A DNA stretch of 64,000 nt from Paraphoma chrysanthemicola (GCA_020744225.1 JAGMWG010000013.1:496001-560000); one strand, 5' to 3'. Shown: positions 21,446 to 33,296, counted from the first letter of the stretch. Program-made: numbers and translations. The notes: generated from the letters alone by a model not told the origin.

Positions 21446-22240
21446 TATCATGTAGGCGTCACTATAGCTTTGCCGTAACCAACAGCATATTCTTGAGCAT
21501 CGGGCACGTCGGAATGAATTCTTCTTTACCTTAAGTCGCATCCTACTGTGAGCTGGAAGAGCTTCAGTGTAAAACTGTGACCCTGTGTATACCAGCCAGG
21601 AACGCTGTGTTAGCCTCGTTGTGTCGTGACTGAAGAAGCTCGCTGGTCGAAAAGCTTCAGCCTTGTTGAGCGCCTCCGCCCCAAACCAAGCCGTGGACGT
21701 GTTTCCAATCGCGAGATGCATGCATATCCGGCGCTGAAGCTAGGCGCCACGAATAAGAGCTTTTGCAAATGTTCCTTGCTGGGCTTCTCATTGGTGTATT
21801 TTATGCTCAATGCGGCACTTTGCGGCACAGCGGAGGAGACGCAGCCGTGCGGCACAGCTCAGTGCTGCAAGTTCGCGTGGTCGCCCCCCTCAGCAACTGC
21901 CTTGCAACTCGCTCCCACAGTTTCTTGGTCCGTACGTTATCTCCTAGATCAGCGTCTAAGCCACAATTCATGTATTCCGTCTTGAGGCCATAGCGATCTC
22001 TTGAGAGCACTCATTGCACTAAGAGCGCTGGGACCTTATTGAAGTCTTGAGCGAGACAATCGCCCGTGTTACGTCTCATTCATTCTCATTGCGGGGATGC
22101 GCCCAGCCTTATATGCTTGAGATTTCCAATCGTTGAACGATACTGCCGTTGCTTCGCAATCTGGTGGAAGTCTTCGCGCGAGAGAGAATGTACCTTCGCA
22201 GTCAAGACTTCCAGTCGACCACATCTCGAATCTAAGCACG
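21446..22240. other. Intergenic region, no gene recognised
   Basis: An ATG-less open frame upstream of 22241 is contiguous with the next gene and is treated as its leader. Confidence 0.5.
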
Positions 22241-24626
22241 ATGCTACCTACCGCTGGTCTCTTCCTTCCAGAGACACTACATCGCCAGGACAGACCCGCA
22301 TCGGGCCATTCGGAGTCCGACAGTGCAAGGCTGAAGTACTTCCAGAGAATGCCTGGTTGCGGCAAAGAAGCGACAAGGCAGAAGCAGGTCCACGCAGGTT
22401 CCAGCGGGAGTCTTGGTGGCACGGAAACTGTCAACAACTTCGCCTCAATTACTACTGCTCTTAAGTTTGCAAACTTTGTGACAGCCTCAAGTAAAGCATC
22501 GGCGGAGTCGCAAACCTTGGCCTTTCTCATCCATCGTGTTCAACATGATCTCACCGAAGCCTCAAGATTGTATCTCTCACCAGCAGTTAGAAACTTCCTA
22601 GAAGCCTGGCCGGACAGGAAATCATGGATCGACATCATTCTTGTCGACGTGCGCCGCGCTCTGAACGACATCGGCAGCTACATGGACACCTTTCGTGTCG
22701 CTGGGGATGATGGAGGAGCAAATGGCTTGAAGCGGAAATTCGAGTGGATATCGGGCCATCAAAAGCGATTGCAGAGTAAGCAACAACTACTGTCATCCTG
22801 CCACCAGAGCCTGGTTACCACCATCAACATTATGCAGACTGTCGAGCTTTGCGGCGTCACTAATGGCACATGGCAAGACCCTATCTTCGAAGCTCCAGTC
22901 CAGCCGTGGGTGAAGAATGACAATGCACAAGCCTTGAGAGGCCCATATTCTAGAAGAGAGCATCGCATAAGCCATAAGAACCTCTCGCTTTCCAGTGTAC
23001 AATTGTCGCAACCACAGGAAGACCCCATAGAGAGTATGTGCTCAACAAGTAATACCTTCCATCAATCAGACTAACTTGGCTCCAGCTCAATCCGTGAACT
23101 CAATTCCAGCTGAGCTACCTGGAAGCACTCCAGACGACCTTGCCGGTACCGACAGTGCGAACAGTCCGACTTCGTCACGAACGCGCAACACCTACAGACG
23201 CTCGTCAAGTCGACGAACATACTTCAACAGCACTGTTGATGATTCAGCAGCATATCACCCTACCGAAGAGACACCAGACGCAGTCGCATCAAAAAACCAA
23301 GCAGCAGCTCGCAGCTCGTTCGACCATATGCCGCGACCATACCGCACAGCATCAGGACAAGCGAGGACATCGCTGGATAACGCGCGCCCATCTAGTCACC
23401 CAGAGAGGTTACAAACAATTAGCGGCCCTGGAATGGGGCCACGCACATCCATAGATGTCCTACAACCACTTCCCACGCTCGACGAGAAGACTGTGGAGCG
23501 TAACGACTCGACCACATCTACAAGCGGCGTGGTAGCCGTCTCACAAGTCGGCAAGCGCTATTCACCTACGCCTGTCTTCATAAGGCGACATGTTGGAAGG
23601 CATCGATCGCTTCCATCGGAGCTGCCACATGTGCAGAGTCAGTCGTCGCTGACTGAAGACCTGGCAGACTGGGCCGACTGGATGCTCCCGGCAGGTGTAC
23701 AAAGTGAACAACTCCAAAGCACAGAGTGGGATGCACAATCAGATCTGCAGTCACCATCAATGTCGGTCGTCTCGTGTCCAGCTGTCACGCAGGCGATGAC
23801 CTCAACGCCCACCCTGGCAGCCGATATACAGCTTCCTGATAGTCCATTTCAGACCGATGAGGCACCTATGCGGAGTGCAGACAGTGAATACCAAACCGAT
23901 ACTCGGGGAAACAGCACCGCAACCTCATTACCAAACATGATCACAGTCGCACAGCAGCGCGAACGCGCCGCATCGATACGAAGTACAGCCAGTAACATCC
24001 CCCGAAAGCCACTCCCAACGACGTCCACGATTAGCATGGACTCGCTTTCGACACCACCACAGCAGATCAATGATACCCAAGCCCCGAGTTCAGAGCACAA
24101 GCAAAACCAACAACCCGAGCAACCGAGCACTCCAGCTAATGCATCTAAACCATTCTCACACAACTCGCCTGAAACCAACATACCAGCTATGTCCCGAGAA
24201 ACGTCATCAGTGGCGATCACAGACGGTGCAATACCACCAATCTCCGAAGACGCAGAACTCTTGGTCCTTCAACAAAAGCTCCTGGAGCAGAATTATGTCC
24301 AGCTCTTCCCGAATCCACCAACGTTTCCTCGCCAAACAGCAGAAGAATCCAAACAGACAACAAGAGAAGATGAACGAGAGACCCCACCGTCAGCAACACA
24401 ATCTTCGATCACAGCGCCTAAATCACGTGATCAACCAGTCACCAACGCCTCTCCCACGCCATCGACACAAGCACCAGAGCCACTGAAAAGTGATGCACAA
24501 CAGTCTGACGCAGGAGCATATGGCACGGCGACTATTTCGAAACCAATGACTGCGCAAGCGAAAAGACGGGCAGCGCATCAGCGGAGAATGGAAATTGCAT
24601 TTGGGCAGGCTGGAGCAGAGCGGTGA
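22241..24626 (+). CDS. Large disordered protein with fungal N-terminal helical domain
   Basis: Exons 22241..23033 and 23086..24626 (52-nt intron, GTATGT donor, GACTAAC branch, TCCAG acceptor, phase 1) give 777 aa. The start is the first ATG in a frame that is open from about 22133. Residues about 60-225 form an alpha-helical domain (HRVQHDLTEASRLYL, then VDVRRALNDIGSYMDTFRV, then LKRKFEWI), a type widespread in ascomycetes but without assigned function. The rest, over 500 residues, is low-complexity Ser/Thr/Pro/Gln-rich with a short basic C-terminal helix (TAQAKRRAAHQRRMEIAFG). It may be a scaffold; no enzymatic motif is present. Confidence 0.75.
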
Positions 24627-24984
24627 GATGAGGTGAAGCTGAGTGTAACGCATTCAATGCAAAGCAATGGGAAAGATCAAGAATGACGCCCAATGATGTC
24701 GGTAAATGCACAAACATATGCATCGAAGGAGGAGACGAGTGAATGAATGTTAATAAAGTTCAGATGCGACATATCAAGAAGTAATATCTCCATATACGCC
24801 AGTGGTGTGAACTAGGTCGAACGTGGTTGTTTACTCCACGCAACCAATACCAATTCATTCAACGTGAGAATAACGCAATTCGTAAATGCATCCAAAGCAC
24901 ATAAAGAGCCCAACGCTGTGTCCAATGCGTAACCCAAGTCCAGTTATCCACACACCATGACCTCAACCCCACCTCCGTCCCCAC
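24627..24984. other. Intergenic region between convergent genes
   Basis: Probable 3' UTRs only. Confidence 0.5.
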
Positions 24985-27900
24985 CTACCCATTCCGCAAA
25001 TTACTCAACCGCCCACCCAACATCGGACTCGTAGCCCTACTCCTCGGCTTCGGCGTCGCGCTCGTTGCTCTCGTGCCCACGCCCATACGACTCCCACTCG
25101 CCTTCGCCCTCTGCAACTCCTCGTCCTTCTGCTTCAAACTCGTTTTGAGGATACTATTCTCGCCTCGTAACGCCTTGACTTGATTCGCCATGATTTCGTA
25201 CTGGCGATCTAGATGCAGTGCTTTGAGTTTCGCAGGCTGACCCGAGGCCGTGTGCGTGAGTTTCGTGATTTGTTCTTCGAGGTCGGAGACGGTGGATTGT
25301 GCGGTTGTAGCAGCGTCTTGGGCGGTGCGCCATTGTTCCTTCGTGTACTCGAGCATCGTGTCGGATGATTGTGCTGTTTTGAGGGCGCGGGTTTTCTCGT
25401 CGATGGCGGTGGCGAGTTCGGTTCGGAGTTTTGTGAGCTCGGCGATTTTGGCGTCGTCGGAGAGGAGGTGTGTGTTGCGCTGCTCGGTGAGTTGGTCGGA
25501 CAGGGTGCGCATTTCGGTCGTGCGGGCGTTGAGGCGCTCGCGGAGGGTCTCATTATTCTTGGTCATAGTTTCGACCTTTGCTTCTATGGACTGGTGTTTG
25601 CCGAGGAGCAGGCGATATTGTTTGGACAAGTCTTCGTGCGCGTATTGCTGCTTCGTCCACATGGCTTCTTGCTCAGTAAATTGGGCTGCTTGAGCCTTGC
25701 GTAAGGCACGCTCCTCTTGATATGCTTGTTCGATGCGGTCGAGCTTGGCTCGTAATGTTGAAGTGTCATCTCTCGCTGTGCCCGGCATTGAGTCACTGAT
25801 ACGGGTTACTTCGTTCTCGTTATTATTGCTTGAGCCAGGCACTGTCTGTGGCTGAGGAGTAAAGCGCATCCGTTTGGCAGGGTCGAGCTCTTCGTCATCA
25901 TGAGGACGCTTTGAACGTTCTGTCGGAGGTGGCGAAGTAACTGAAGTTTGGGACATTTGGGTTTGGTACTCGACGACGTCTTTGACGCTACCAATCGACC
26001 CCAGTGGCCAAACACCTCGCTCGGCAGAAGGCATTGTCAACCATTCAGCCACTTGCGCCGCGGCGAGTGGAGCCCGAGGTGTGTCTTCATCGATAGGTTT
26101 CCCGAGCTCACCACGCATTTGGGCCAGGCTTGCTAGCACTGTGTGTATGCGCTCCCGTCTATCTAGTGATGACGAAAGGTAGCGTTCGATGTGGCCGACT
26201 GTCCTAGAAATCACGAGGTGAAGGACTGGGACAGTTTCGAGATCGGGGTTCGCAGCCCAGTTCTTCGTGCGGATCTGAGTAGCATCCTGTACGCCGTCTA
26301 AGCAGATAATGACATCGGCAGGACGCAGGATAGGAGAGGCGTTTCCAGGTAAAATAGAGACGGACAAAGCACCCTCCACGGCGGCCGGGTCCGCGCGACG
26401 CCCATTCATGGGCATGTTGTAGTCGATGAAGTTCGCCTTACAAAAAGTTTCGATCACACCAAACAACGCTTCTTTGTCCTCTTCAACTACAAGGATAACA
26501 TGCTTGCTGTGATTACGCAGAGCATGTAATAATGAATGCAGGAATCGGAATTTGGTGGAGTTCTCCATGCCGAATTGCGCTGCAAAGTTGATCTGCGTAC
26601 CGGAATTCATCGTATCCTCAGATATTGTTTGGGCTTCTGCGAAGACTAGATCGATATGAGTTTCAACTGCCCGGAGATGGGATAGGACCTCGTCCACCTG
26701 TGACAGTGGTTCAAATCCGTGCGGATCTTTCAGAAAGCCGTCGAGTAATTCCTGTCTTTCTTTGATGTATGCAGAGTACATATCACTTTGTCGCCCTTCA
26801 ATGAATAGCGGGACTACATGCTCTTCCAAGGCCAGCGACAGATCATCGTTAAGAAGACTGTCAGTGTCATCGTCGTCGTCATCGCTAACGTCCATTCGCT
26901 CTTCTTCGTCCGACGATGGTAGTTCTGGCATAGTAGGCTCCGTCGTTACAATAGCAGGAACGGTATTAGCAGCACTTTCAGTGACTTTCACCGGTGGCTC
27001 ATCATCCAAAACCCTCGCCGTTTCGTCTTGTGCTTCTTTCGTGGGAGCTTGGCTGGCCTGTGTCAGTGCGGTAGTCCTTAGTGAGGTCGGTGCTGGCGGC
27101 GCCGGCAAGTGATCGGGGATGGTGGATGGCGATCTCGTGCCATCAGCGAGAGCAAGCGACGGCGACGCACCTGTCCGTAGCAGGCGCCTAGCCGAGGTGG
27201 GAATACTCGGACTACCAGCCGGCGTCCCAGCCAAAGATGGAGAGAAGTTCGACTTCTTTAGTCGCGAAGTAGGTGTGAAAGGATTCTCTGCCTGACGCTT
27301 CGCCAGACCTTCTTTCAACTGGCGCTCAATCTCCGCCCCAGTATCCTGGCTCGCCATGATAGAGATCGAAGATGTTAGAACAGGCGTCGGAGGTCGAACC
27401 GGCAGGTTCGAATCAAGGGCCTCGATTGAGTGGTCTGGAGGCTGCGGAATGGGTGAGGAATTATGCTCTGGCGAGCTCAAGTGTCTGTCTGGCGTCTCTT
27501 GGGAAGAGTCGTGTCGTGAATCTTCACTTGACGACTCAGCTACGTCGTCTTTCTCGATGGAAGGCCGGATGTTCTGAGTCGTGTCTTCTTGCGTACTCAG
27601 GTAGTTATCCTGTGGAATTGCCTGGGCGTTTTGCTCCCGTGAGGCAGTCGATTGCTCAGTCGAGAGTGGAACCTGGTTCTCAAAAGCAAAGTCACGACGG
27701 CGCACAATCTCTTCCTGCGTCTCGTGAGAAGCGTAGGTTGAGTGTGCAACGGACTCTGTCTCAACTTGAACCGGTTCTTGTGGTTGATCGTGTAGCGGCT
27801 GAGTATGAGGATCTTTAGGCTCGAGATAGTCGTTAGAGTGACTGCTATCTTCAGGATGAGTCGAAGATACCAGGAGCTCATCCAGGTCTACTGGATGTTC

Positions 27901-29700
27901 AATTGCAGTCGTTGATGACGCTGGAACTAGACTGGTAGCCTTATCGTGGCTGGGCTCTTCTTGTTGTTGTATTTGCGGTTCTGCGTCGGTAATGATAGCA
28001 GGAAGATCGGCAACAACAGGAGCGCTAGCCTCTGCTCTGCTCGCTGAATTATCCGATGGCTGTGTCGGATCGCAGAGGTCGTGGAGTGGGTGTTGTGAGT
28101 GAAACGGGAACTGAGCCGCTTGGTCTGGTACCAAATGCTCGGCTAGACTTGCCTGGATTTGGTCTTGGCTGGCGATTGGCTGGAGGTCGCTCGCGCGCAG
28201 TGGTTCCGCTGCAGCACTGCGTGTATACAATTGGTCAATCAGAATACTGTGTTGGCCTCCTAGAAAACGGTCGCGAGGAACTAATTCTGGACCCGGTGCA
28301 GTTTCAGAAACTATGGCTATATTCTCAGTCTCGGACGCTGGCACTGCCGCAGGGATATCAGCCCCGCCCGCTGGACCACCTGAAGCCGCAGGCGCTTCTT
28401 CAAGAGTGTTCTCCTCCTCTATGGGATTCTGTACAGGGAATTCGAGGTCTTGCGAGGGTTGTGTAGCCTGAATTGTTTCCGCTGCGGCAACTGGACTCGA
28501 TGGCGCGACCTGCTGTGGTGCAGACTCGCTATGTGCTTCTTCCGCCAATGCCTGCAAACTGAGCTCAAAGGGTTGTTCTTGGTGTCGCGGATCGCTCCGT
28601 GGGCGCTCCCGATGGGGATGCTCAGATACAAACAGCGAGTCACTCTCAATGCTATCCTCAGACTCGCTGATCTCTATGCGCTCGGGTGAATGTTCTACAC
28701 GACGCTGGCTTTGCGACTCTGCGGTGGTATCGTAGATGGTCTCTGGAATAGATCGCGCTGGCGAGTGTGCGCGCGATGCGGCTCCCTGCACTATTTCAAG
28801 CAGGCCCTGTGGTGTGCCGTTAGCAAACACGGCCCGCGGCACATGTGAAGCATGGATACGCACCGAGTCTTCTGTGACGTCCTCCTGCGTGTTGTCTACA
28901 GTAGAGCTCTGCTGAGTCGTGCCAGTCGTATGCTGTGTTGTAGGCGCGAAGCTGCCTTCACCTGCCGAGCTCTGCGAATCTGGGACCACGCCAGACGAGC
29001 GGTACGGGGCCACTGCCGCGAACAGCTGGGAGCTGTCAAGGTCTGTGTCTTGAGCTTGTGAGGCCCGTGAAGGAGGGTCGGAGGGAGCTAGCTGGGAGAA
29101 GCGCTCGTACTCGCTCGGGTCGAAATGGCCGCTGGGAGGCTCGACGTGTACTTTGGGAGATGCGCGTTCTGGCGGTGCGGGTCTACTGAACGGTGTCGCG
29201 AGACCACTGGAGTCGACGGCAGGCGCAAGGCTTTCACGGGCTGGAGAAGACGGCAGTGAAGACGCGATGTCGATGGGCGCAGTGGACGGCTCGGGGCTGC
29301 TTTCCACGACGCGCGACTGGCGACTTGGGCGCGGAGTATTTGGGCTACTCTGTTGCTTTCGTGAAGGCCCTCTCGGTCTGCCTCCCCGCGCACTCGCACA
29401 GGTGCTTGCGCTTCTCTCCTCTTGCAACTGTTTCTTGCGCGCTTCCCACTCTGCGAGCAGCGCCGCAGTTGGGTTGTCTTCCGGCTCCCACGACGGTTGG
29501 TACTCTTCTCCGGTTGCTGGATCAATGCCTTTCCATTGGATCAGATACTGCGTCTTCTTTCCTGCGCGTTTTTCTTGCAAAATGCTTTCGGCCTCCCACA
29601 ATTGTTCGCTCGGAGATTCGTCGTCGCTCGTCTCGGTATATTTCGGTCGTTTCACTGGCTTGGCCCGTTGTGTTGTGCGCTTGCGCTTTTGCGAAGCCAT
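24985..29700 (-). CDS. Chromodomain plus HDA2/3-domain protein, putative histone deacetylase complex subunit
   Basis: A single uninterrupted 1571-aa frame begins at an ATG (MASQKRKRTT). Residues about 33-85 form a chromodomain (LWEAESILQEKR, YLIQWKGID, YQPSWEPEDN) with the aromatic positions expected for methyl-lysine reading. About 850 disordered, Ser/Pro/Gln-rich residues follow. Near 960-1250 lies a domain resembling the HDA2/HDA3 subunits of the yeast HDA1 complex (DMYSAYIKERQELLDGFL, then FRFLHSLLHALRNHSKHVIL, then ADVIICLDGVQ), a helicase-like fold without ATPase motifs. Residues about 1320-1530 are coiled coil. It likely tethers a Clr3/HDA1-type deacetylase to methylated chromatin, as chromodomain subunits do in Neurospora and fission yeast; that role is inference. 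Confidence 0.85.
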   Translation of the reverse strand: MASQKRKRTTQRAKPVKRPKYTETSDDESPSEQLWEAESILQEKRAGKKTQYLIQWKGIDPATGEEYQPSWEPEDNPTAALLAEWEARKKQLQEERSASTCASARGGRPRGPSRKQQSSPNTPRPSRQSRVVESSPEPSTAPIDIASSLPSSPARESLAPAVDSSGLATPFSRPAPPERASPKVHVEPPSGHFDPSEYERFSQLAPSDPPSRASQAQDTDLDSSQLFAAVAPYRSSGVVPDSQSSAGEGSFAPTTQHTTGTTQQSSTVDNTQEDVTEDSVRIHASHVPRAVFANGTPQGLLEIVQGAASRAHSPARSIPETIYDTTAESQSQRRVEHSPERIEISESEDSIESDSLFVSEHPHRERPRSDPRHQEQPFELSLQALAEEAHSESAPQQVAPSSPVAAAETIQATQPSQDLEFPVQNPIEEENTLEEAPAASGGPAGGADIPAAVPASETENIAIVSETAPGPELVPRDRFLGGQHSILIDQLYTRSAAAEPLRASDLQPIASQDQIQASLAEHLVPDQAAQFPFHSQHPLHDLCDPTQPSDNSASRAEASAPVVADLPAIITDAEPQIQQQEEPSHDKATSLVPASSTTAIEHPVDLDELLVSSTHPEDSSHSNDYLEPKDPHTQPLHDQPQEPVQVETESVAHSTYASHETQEEIVRRRDFAFENQVPLSTEQSTASREQNAQAIPQDNYLSTQEDTTQNIRPSIEKDDVAESSSEDSRHDSSQETPDRHLSSPEHNSSPIPQPPDHSIEALDSNLPVRPPTPVLTSSISIMASQDTGAEIERQLKEGLAKRQAENPFTPTSRLKKSNFSPSLAGTPAGSPSIPTSARRLLRTGASPSLALADGTRSPSTIPDHLPAPPAPTSLRTTALTQASQAPTKEAQDETARVLDDEPPVKVTESAANTVPAIVTTEPTMPELPSSDEEERMDVSDDDDDDTDSLLNDDLSLALEEHVVPLFIEGRQSDMYSAYIKERQELLDGFLKDPHGFEPLSQVDEVLSHLRAVETHIDLVFAEAQTISEDTMNSGTQINFAAQFGMENSTKFRFLHSLLHALRNHSKHVILVVEEDKEALFGVIETFCKANFIDYNMPMNGRRADPAAVEGALSVSILPGNASPILRPADVIICLDGVQDATQIRTKNWAANPDLETVPVLHLVISRTVGHIERYLSSSLDRRERIHTVLASLAQMRGELGKPIDEDTPRAPLAAAQVAEWLTMPSAERGVWPLGSIGSVKDVVEYQTQMSQTSVTSPPPTERSKRPHDDEELDPAKRMRFTPQPQTVPGSSNNNENEVTRISDSMPGTARDDTSTLRAKLDRIEQAYQEERALRKAQAAQFTEQEAMWTKQQYAHEDLSKQYRLLLGKHQSIEAKVETMTKNNETLRERLNARTTEMRTLSDQLTEQRNTHLLSDDAKIAELTKLRTELATAIDEKTRALKTAQSSDTMLEYTKEQWRTAQDAATTAQSTVSDLEEQITKLTHTASGQPAKLKALHLDRQYEIMANQVKALRGENSILKTSLKQKDEELQRAKASGSRMGVGTRATSATPKPRSRATSPMLGGRLSNLRNG

Positions 29701-30103
29701 TACATGGCGCGGCCGGTAGGAATGTTGTGAAGATTTGTCGCAAGAGCCATTGTTAGCAGGAGCGGTCGTATGGCAGAGATGGCTTGCGGAGTGATGGTAA
29801 GTAATTGTGGGACTATGCGGGCCGAGCTATTATTCACCATCGGGCCAATCAACGCGTGCGCAGACGCGTGGGAGCTCCTCGTCTTACGGGTGAGAGAAGG
29901 AGACGACTGAACTTGAACATGAGCAGTCTCACTTGGAGGTTCTTGCAAGACACAACTGGGACAATCACTAGGCATGTTGACAATGACGAGACAGCCTTCG
30001 AACGATATGTGGAATGTTGCGAACATTCGCAAACACCCAGGCCATGCTTTGAATTCCTATACTAGTCTTACATCTTCTGCCGCTCAACTCGCAAGTGACA
30101 CGC
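29701..30103. other. Intergenic region between two minus-strand genes
   Basis: It includes the promoter of the chromodomain gene and the 3' end of the CID gene. No distinct element was recognised. Confidence 0.5.
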
Positions 30104-32105
30104 TCACGAGTTCCAACGTCCACCGCGTGGACCACGCTGCTGACCACCATACCCACCGCGTCCATTGTATCCACCAGCTTGCTGACCGCCTCTGTAACCA
30201 CCTCTTCCACCTTGGTAACCGCCCTGATTCTGGCCACCCTGATAGTTGCCTTGAGTCTGCCCGCCATGGAAGTTGCCCTGATTCTGCCCGCGACCAAAAT
30301 TGTTTCCGTAGCCATTGTTACCGGACTGGTTGCCCCCAAAGTTGTAAGGGTTGTTAGCCATCGCAGGCATATTAGGTGGTGGAGGCGGAAACGGTCCGCT
30401 GAAGTTGGGCGGTGGAGGCGGTGGAATGCCACCAGGAAACGCTCCAGGCTGGAAAGGAGGCGGAGGCGGTGGAGGGAAAGTTCCGGGAAACTGATTTGGC
30501 ATAGGCGGAGGTGGGAATGGTGGCGCGTTGAACTGGGCCTGAGAGTAACCTTGACCGTGCGGCGGTGGTGGAGGTAGTGGGTACTGGCCGTTGCCAGGCA
30601 TGCCGGCGGGATGAGGGGGCGCATTTGGTGCACTCCACTGGGCGTTCGGAGCTGACGTATCTCTACTGCGTGCTTGAGGCGGCTGTCTCACTTGGTCGCG
30701 ATCTCGCTCATCGTATCGCCGGCCGCGATCCTCGGAGCCTCTGGGGTTGCGCACTGGTGAGTTGCGTCGCCGGCGGCTACCGGAACGCGTTCGCTCGTGT
30801 GATCGACTATCTCGGCTGTCGTATGATGATCTTGATGAATGGCGACTGTGGCTCCGGCCGTGTCTGCTTCTGTGCTGTCCATACTCATACTCGGACTCAG
30901 TAGAGGGGGACCGACGTCTGCGCGGAGATCGAGGCGACTGTGAGCTCTGACGTGTAGCTTTGCCGCGCTGCTGCGGTGGCGGCCGAGCCATCACCATCTC
31001 CTCTTCTCGTTGCACTTCTTCTCGAGCAACCCTTATAGTCTCCGGAACGCCATCCTTCTGCATGTCCTGGCATAGCTTCGTGGACCAGCCATATCCATTG
31101 CACACTGTGTTTGTCTCGCCAGACTCTTTGTCCTGCTTTACCAGCTGACCCATAGGATCTAGCCACAGCCTGTATTTGCGCGTCTCGCCAGTCGGGTTGT
31201 CTCCAGTGGGCACATACTTCAGATCGATGTTCTCAAAGTAATTGTCGAGCAATTTGCGCACATGCGATGAGACAGGCTTCTTGTCTAGCTTCGCAACCTT
31301 GATACGGCGAGGATCGATGGGGCGGTTTGGCTTCGTGATCATTTGATCGAGCATGTATGCAGCCGGAAGGTCATACCACGGAGCGTTGCGATCGCCGTGA
31401 TACTCAGGAAGGAGGTAGTTTCTCTTGCGAACTGGTGTGCCACCTTGCGCGATGAGGATTGCATCGTCTGCTCGTTCCCGGGCTGCTTTGAGGTCATCGG
31501 CGCTGACCAGAAGATTCACTGCCCAGTAATTGAGGATTGCGCGCAGCTTCGCCTCCGCCTGCGACCCTTTCTCGACGATACACGCCGAAGCTAGCTCAAC
31601 AAGCTCTGCAATGAATGAACCACATTCTTTGGTGAAGATGCCTGATTTGACTGTGCTGCGTTGATGATACTTGTCAGTGTGAAGCACATCGTTGACGATC
31701 AACAAGGGAGCAAAACGGCTGCGTGCTGCTTTGCGCATGGTTGCGTTTTCTGATCGATCCACAATGATGGACTTGGAGATGGAAACAAGGTAGTCTCCAA
31801 GTGAAGTAATCCGGGTTCTGGACGCCGCAATGTGCTTGACAATCCATCCTGTGCATTTCTACAATTGGCGATTAGTCTGCTCCCGAGGACAGGTGATCAA
31901 TTGCTTGGTAGTCGGATACCTGGACGTTCACAGAAGTGTTCTGCTTGAGGACCGCGTCGACATCGCTGATGAACTGGGAGCTCAGTTCCACAGACACTGG
32001 TGGCAGACGAGCTTCGAGGTCTTCTTTCTTCAGGGCTTGCTTGAACTTGTGCTGCGCGATGGTCAGTACAGACGCAGCACGCTTCGATATTTCATTTTGC
32101 GCCAT
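30104..32105 (-). CDS. CID (RPR) domain, SR-like and RGG-rich RNA-processing protein
   Basis: Exons 32105..31920 and 31858..30104 (61-nt intron, GTATCC donor, GACTAATC branch, TTGTAG acceptor, phase 0) encode 646 aa. Residues about 25-160 form a CTD-interacting domain (SLGDYLVSISKSIIV, RSRFAPLLIVNDVLHTDKYH). From about 285 the protein is rich in RS/SR dipeptides. It then has long Pro-rich tracts (PPPPPHGQGY, FPPPPPPPFQPG) and a C-terminal Gly-Gln-Asn-Arg repeat region with RGG boxes. The layout resembles CID proteins that link RNA polymerase II to splicing or 3'-end processing. The ATG is 171 bp from YIH1, in divergent orientation. Confidence 0.87.
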
Positions 32106-32124
32106 CGTCAGTAATGCGCCGTGG

Positions 32125-32145
32125 TGCTGCTGCTGCTGCTGCTGC
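32125..32145. repeat. (TGC)7 trinucleotide repeat
   Basis: Seven TGC units lie in the 171-bp divergent region between the CID gene and YIH1. On the minus strand they are in frame upstream of the CID ATG (they would read Gln), but no upstream ATG was found, so they are taken as leader or promoter sequence. Confidence 0.8.
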
Positions 32146-32276
32146 CGACGTGTTTGTAGGAGTGATAATCGAAGGAGACCCACGCGATCCTGGCATTCAA
32201 ATTGCGCGCAGTCACGCTAGGCTAGTGCGCCTTCCCGCTTCAACTTTCCCCAACGAACGGTCAGTGCTCCCCAACC

Positions 32277-33131
32277 ATGTTAAACGACGCCATCGAGGAC
32301 GAACTTACTTCAATCAACTCCATCTTTGAAGAAGGCACTCTGTCTCCGATCAATGAGGATGCAAGGCTCTACAGTTTACGGTTGCCCGCTTTTCCGTCAA
32401 TAGTCCTTCGCATCGAGTTTCCGGCAGACTATCCAGATGCACCACCATCAGTACTGGGCACGCAGAGCGTCGGACAAGATGTCCCAAAAGGTATGGGCAG
32501 TCGCGCGGTAGATGTAGTCCGCGATGTTCTTGCAGAGGTGTACCGGCCTGGCGAAGCATGTATATATGACCTACTTGAGGATGTCAGAGAAGCTCTAGAA
32601 AAGGCAGAAGAGCACGGGGAATTACAGCTGCATGATCAGGCAGATGACCGACATGCGGGAGAAGACTTCAAGGATGCGTCTGTGGAAGCTATTGCAGATA
32701 TCGGGCCGGAGCCACCCTGGATAGTCGCCCCTGCAATCACCGAAAAGAAGTCTATCTTTCTGGCGCGTGTGGCGTCAGTGTCGTCACCGGCTCAAGCTCG
32801 ACAGTATGTCGCTCATCTATTAGCCACGGATAAGAAAGCAGCTCGAGCAACACACAACATGACTGCTTGGCGGATCAAAGGTCCCAACGACACAAGCTAC
32901 CAGGATTGCGACGATGACGGTGAAACTGCAGCCGGCTCCCGTATGCTCCACCTTATGCAGCTGATGGATGTATGGGATGTCATGGTGGTTGTCACACGGT
33001 GGTATGGTGGTGTACTTCTTGGACCAGATCGATTCCGCATCATCAACACTGCAGCAAGAGAAGCACTGTTACTTGGAGGCTATGCAAAGGACGGGAAAGA
33101 AGGAGAGAACAAGAAGAAAGGCAAGAAATAG
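32277..33131 (+). CDS. YIH1: YIH1/IMPACT family protein (RWD plus UPF0029 domain)
   Basis: This is a single exon of 284 aa. The N-terminal RWD domain covers about residues 1-110 (EDELTSINSIFEEGTL, FPADYPDAPP). The ancient IMPACT/UPF0029 domain covers about 157-265 (KKSIFLARVA, TAWRI, CDDDGETAAGSRMLHLM, VVVTRWYGGVLLGPDRF). The C-terminus is Lys-rich. Yih1/IMPACT binds Gcn1 through the RWD domain and competes with the kinase Gcn2, restraining general amino-acid control. All landmarks are intact. Confidence 0.93.
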   Translation: MLNDAIEDELTSINSIFEEGTLSPINEDARLYSLRLPAFPSIVLRIEFPADYPDAPPSVLGTQSVGQDVPKGMGSRAVDVVRDVLAEVYRPGEACIYDLLEDVREALEKAEEHGELQLHDQADDRHAGEDFKDASVEAIADIGPEPPWIVAPAITEKKSIFLARVASVSSPAQARQYVAHLLATDKKAARATHNMTAWRIKGPNDTSYQDCDDDGETAAGSRMLHLMQLMDVWDVMVVVTRWYGGVLLGPDRFRIINTAAREALLLGGYAKDGKEGENKKKGKK

Positions 33132-33296
33132 ACTACTGCAGACATGAATGCAAAATCGGTAAATAGGTACGGGCGATTCATTGCAGACTCGAATTAAGCG
33201 TCCATCCTGCCCAGACCTCGAGTTCCACAATACCGCAGCATACCGCGCCGTGTGTGCGTAACCAATTCAAGCGGCAAGAATCACGATATTCCGTCT

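Noticed and set aside
31920..32183. In-frame polyglutamine extension upstream of the CID protein ATG
   Set aside because: The upstream frame has no ATG; the CAG/TGC repeat is better explained as leader sequence.
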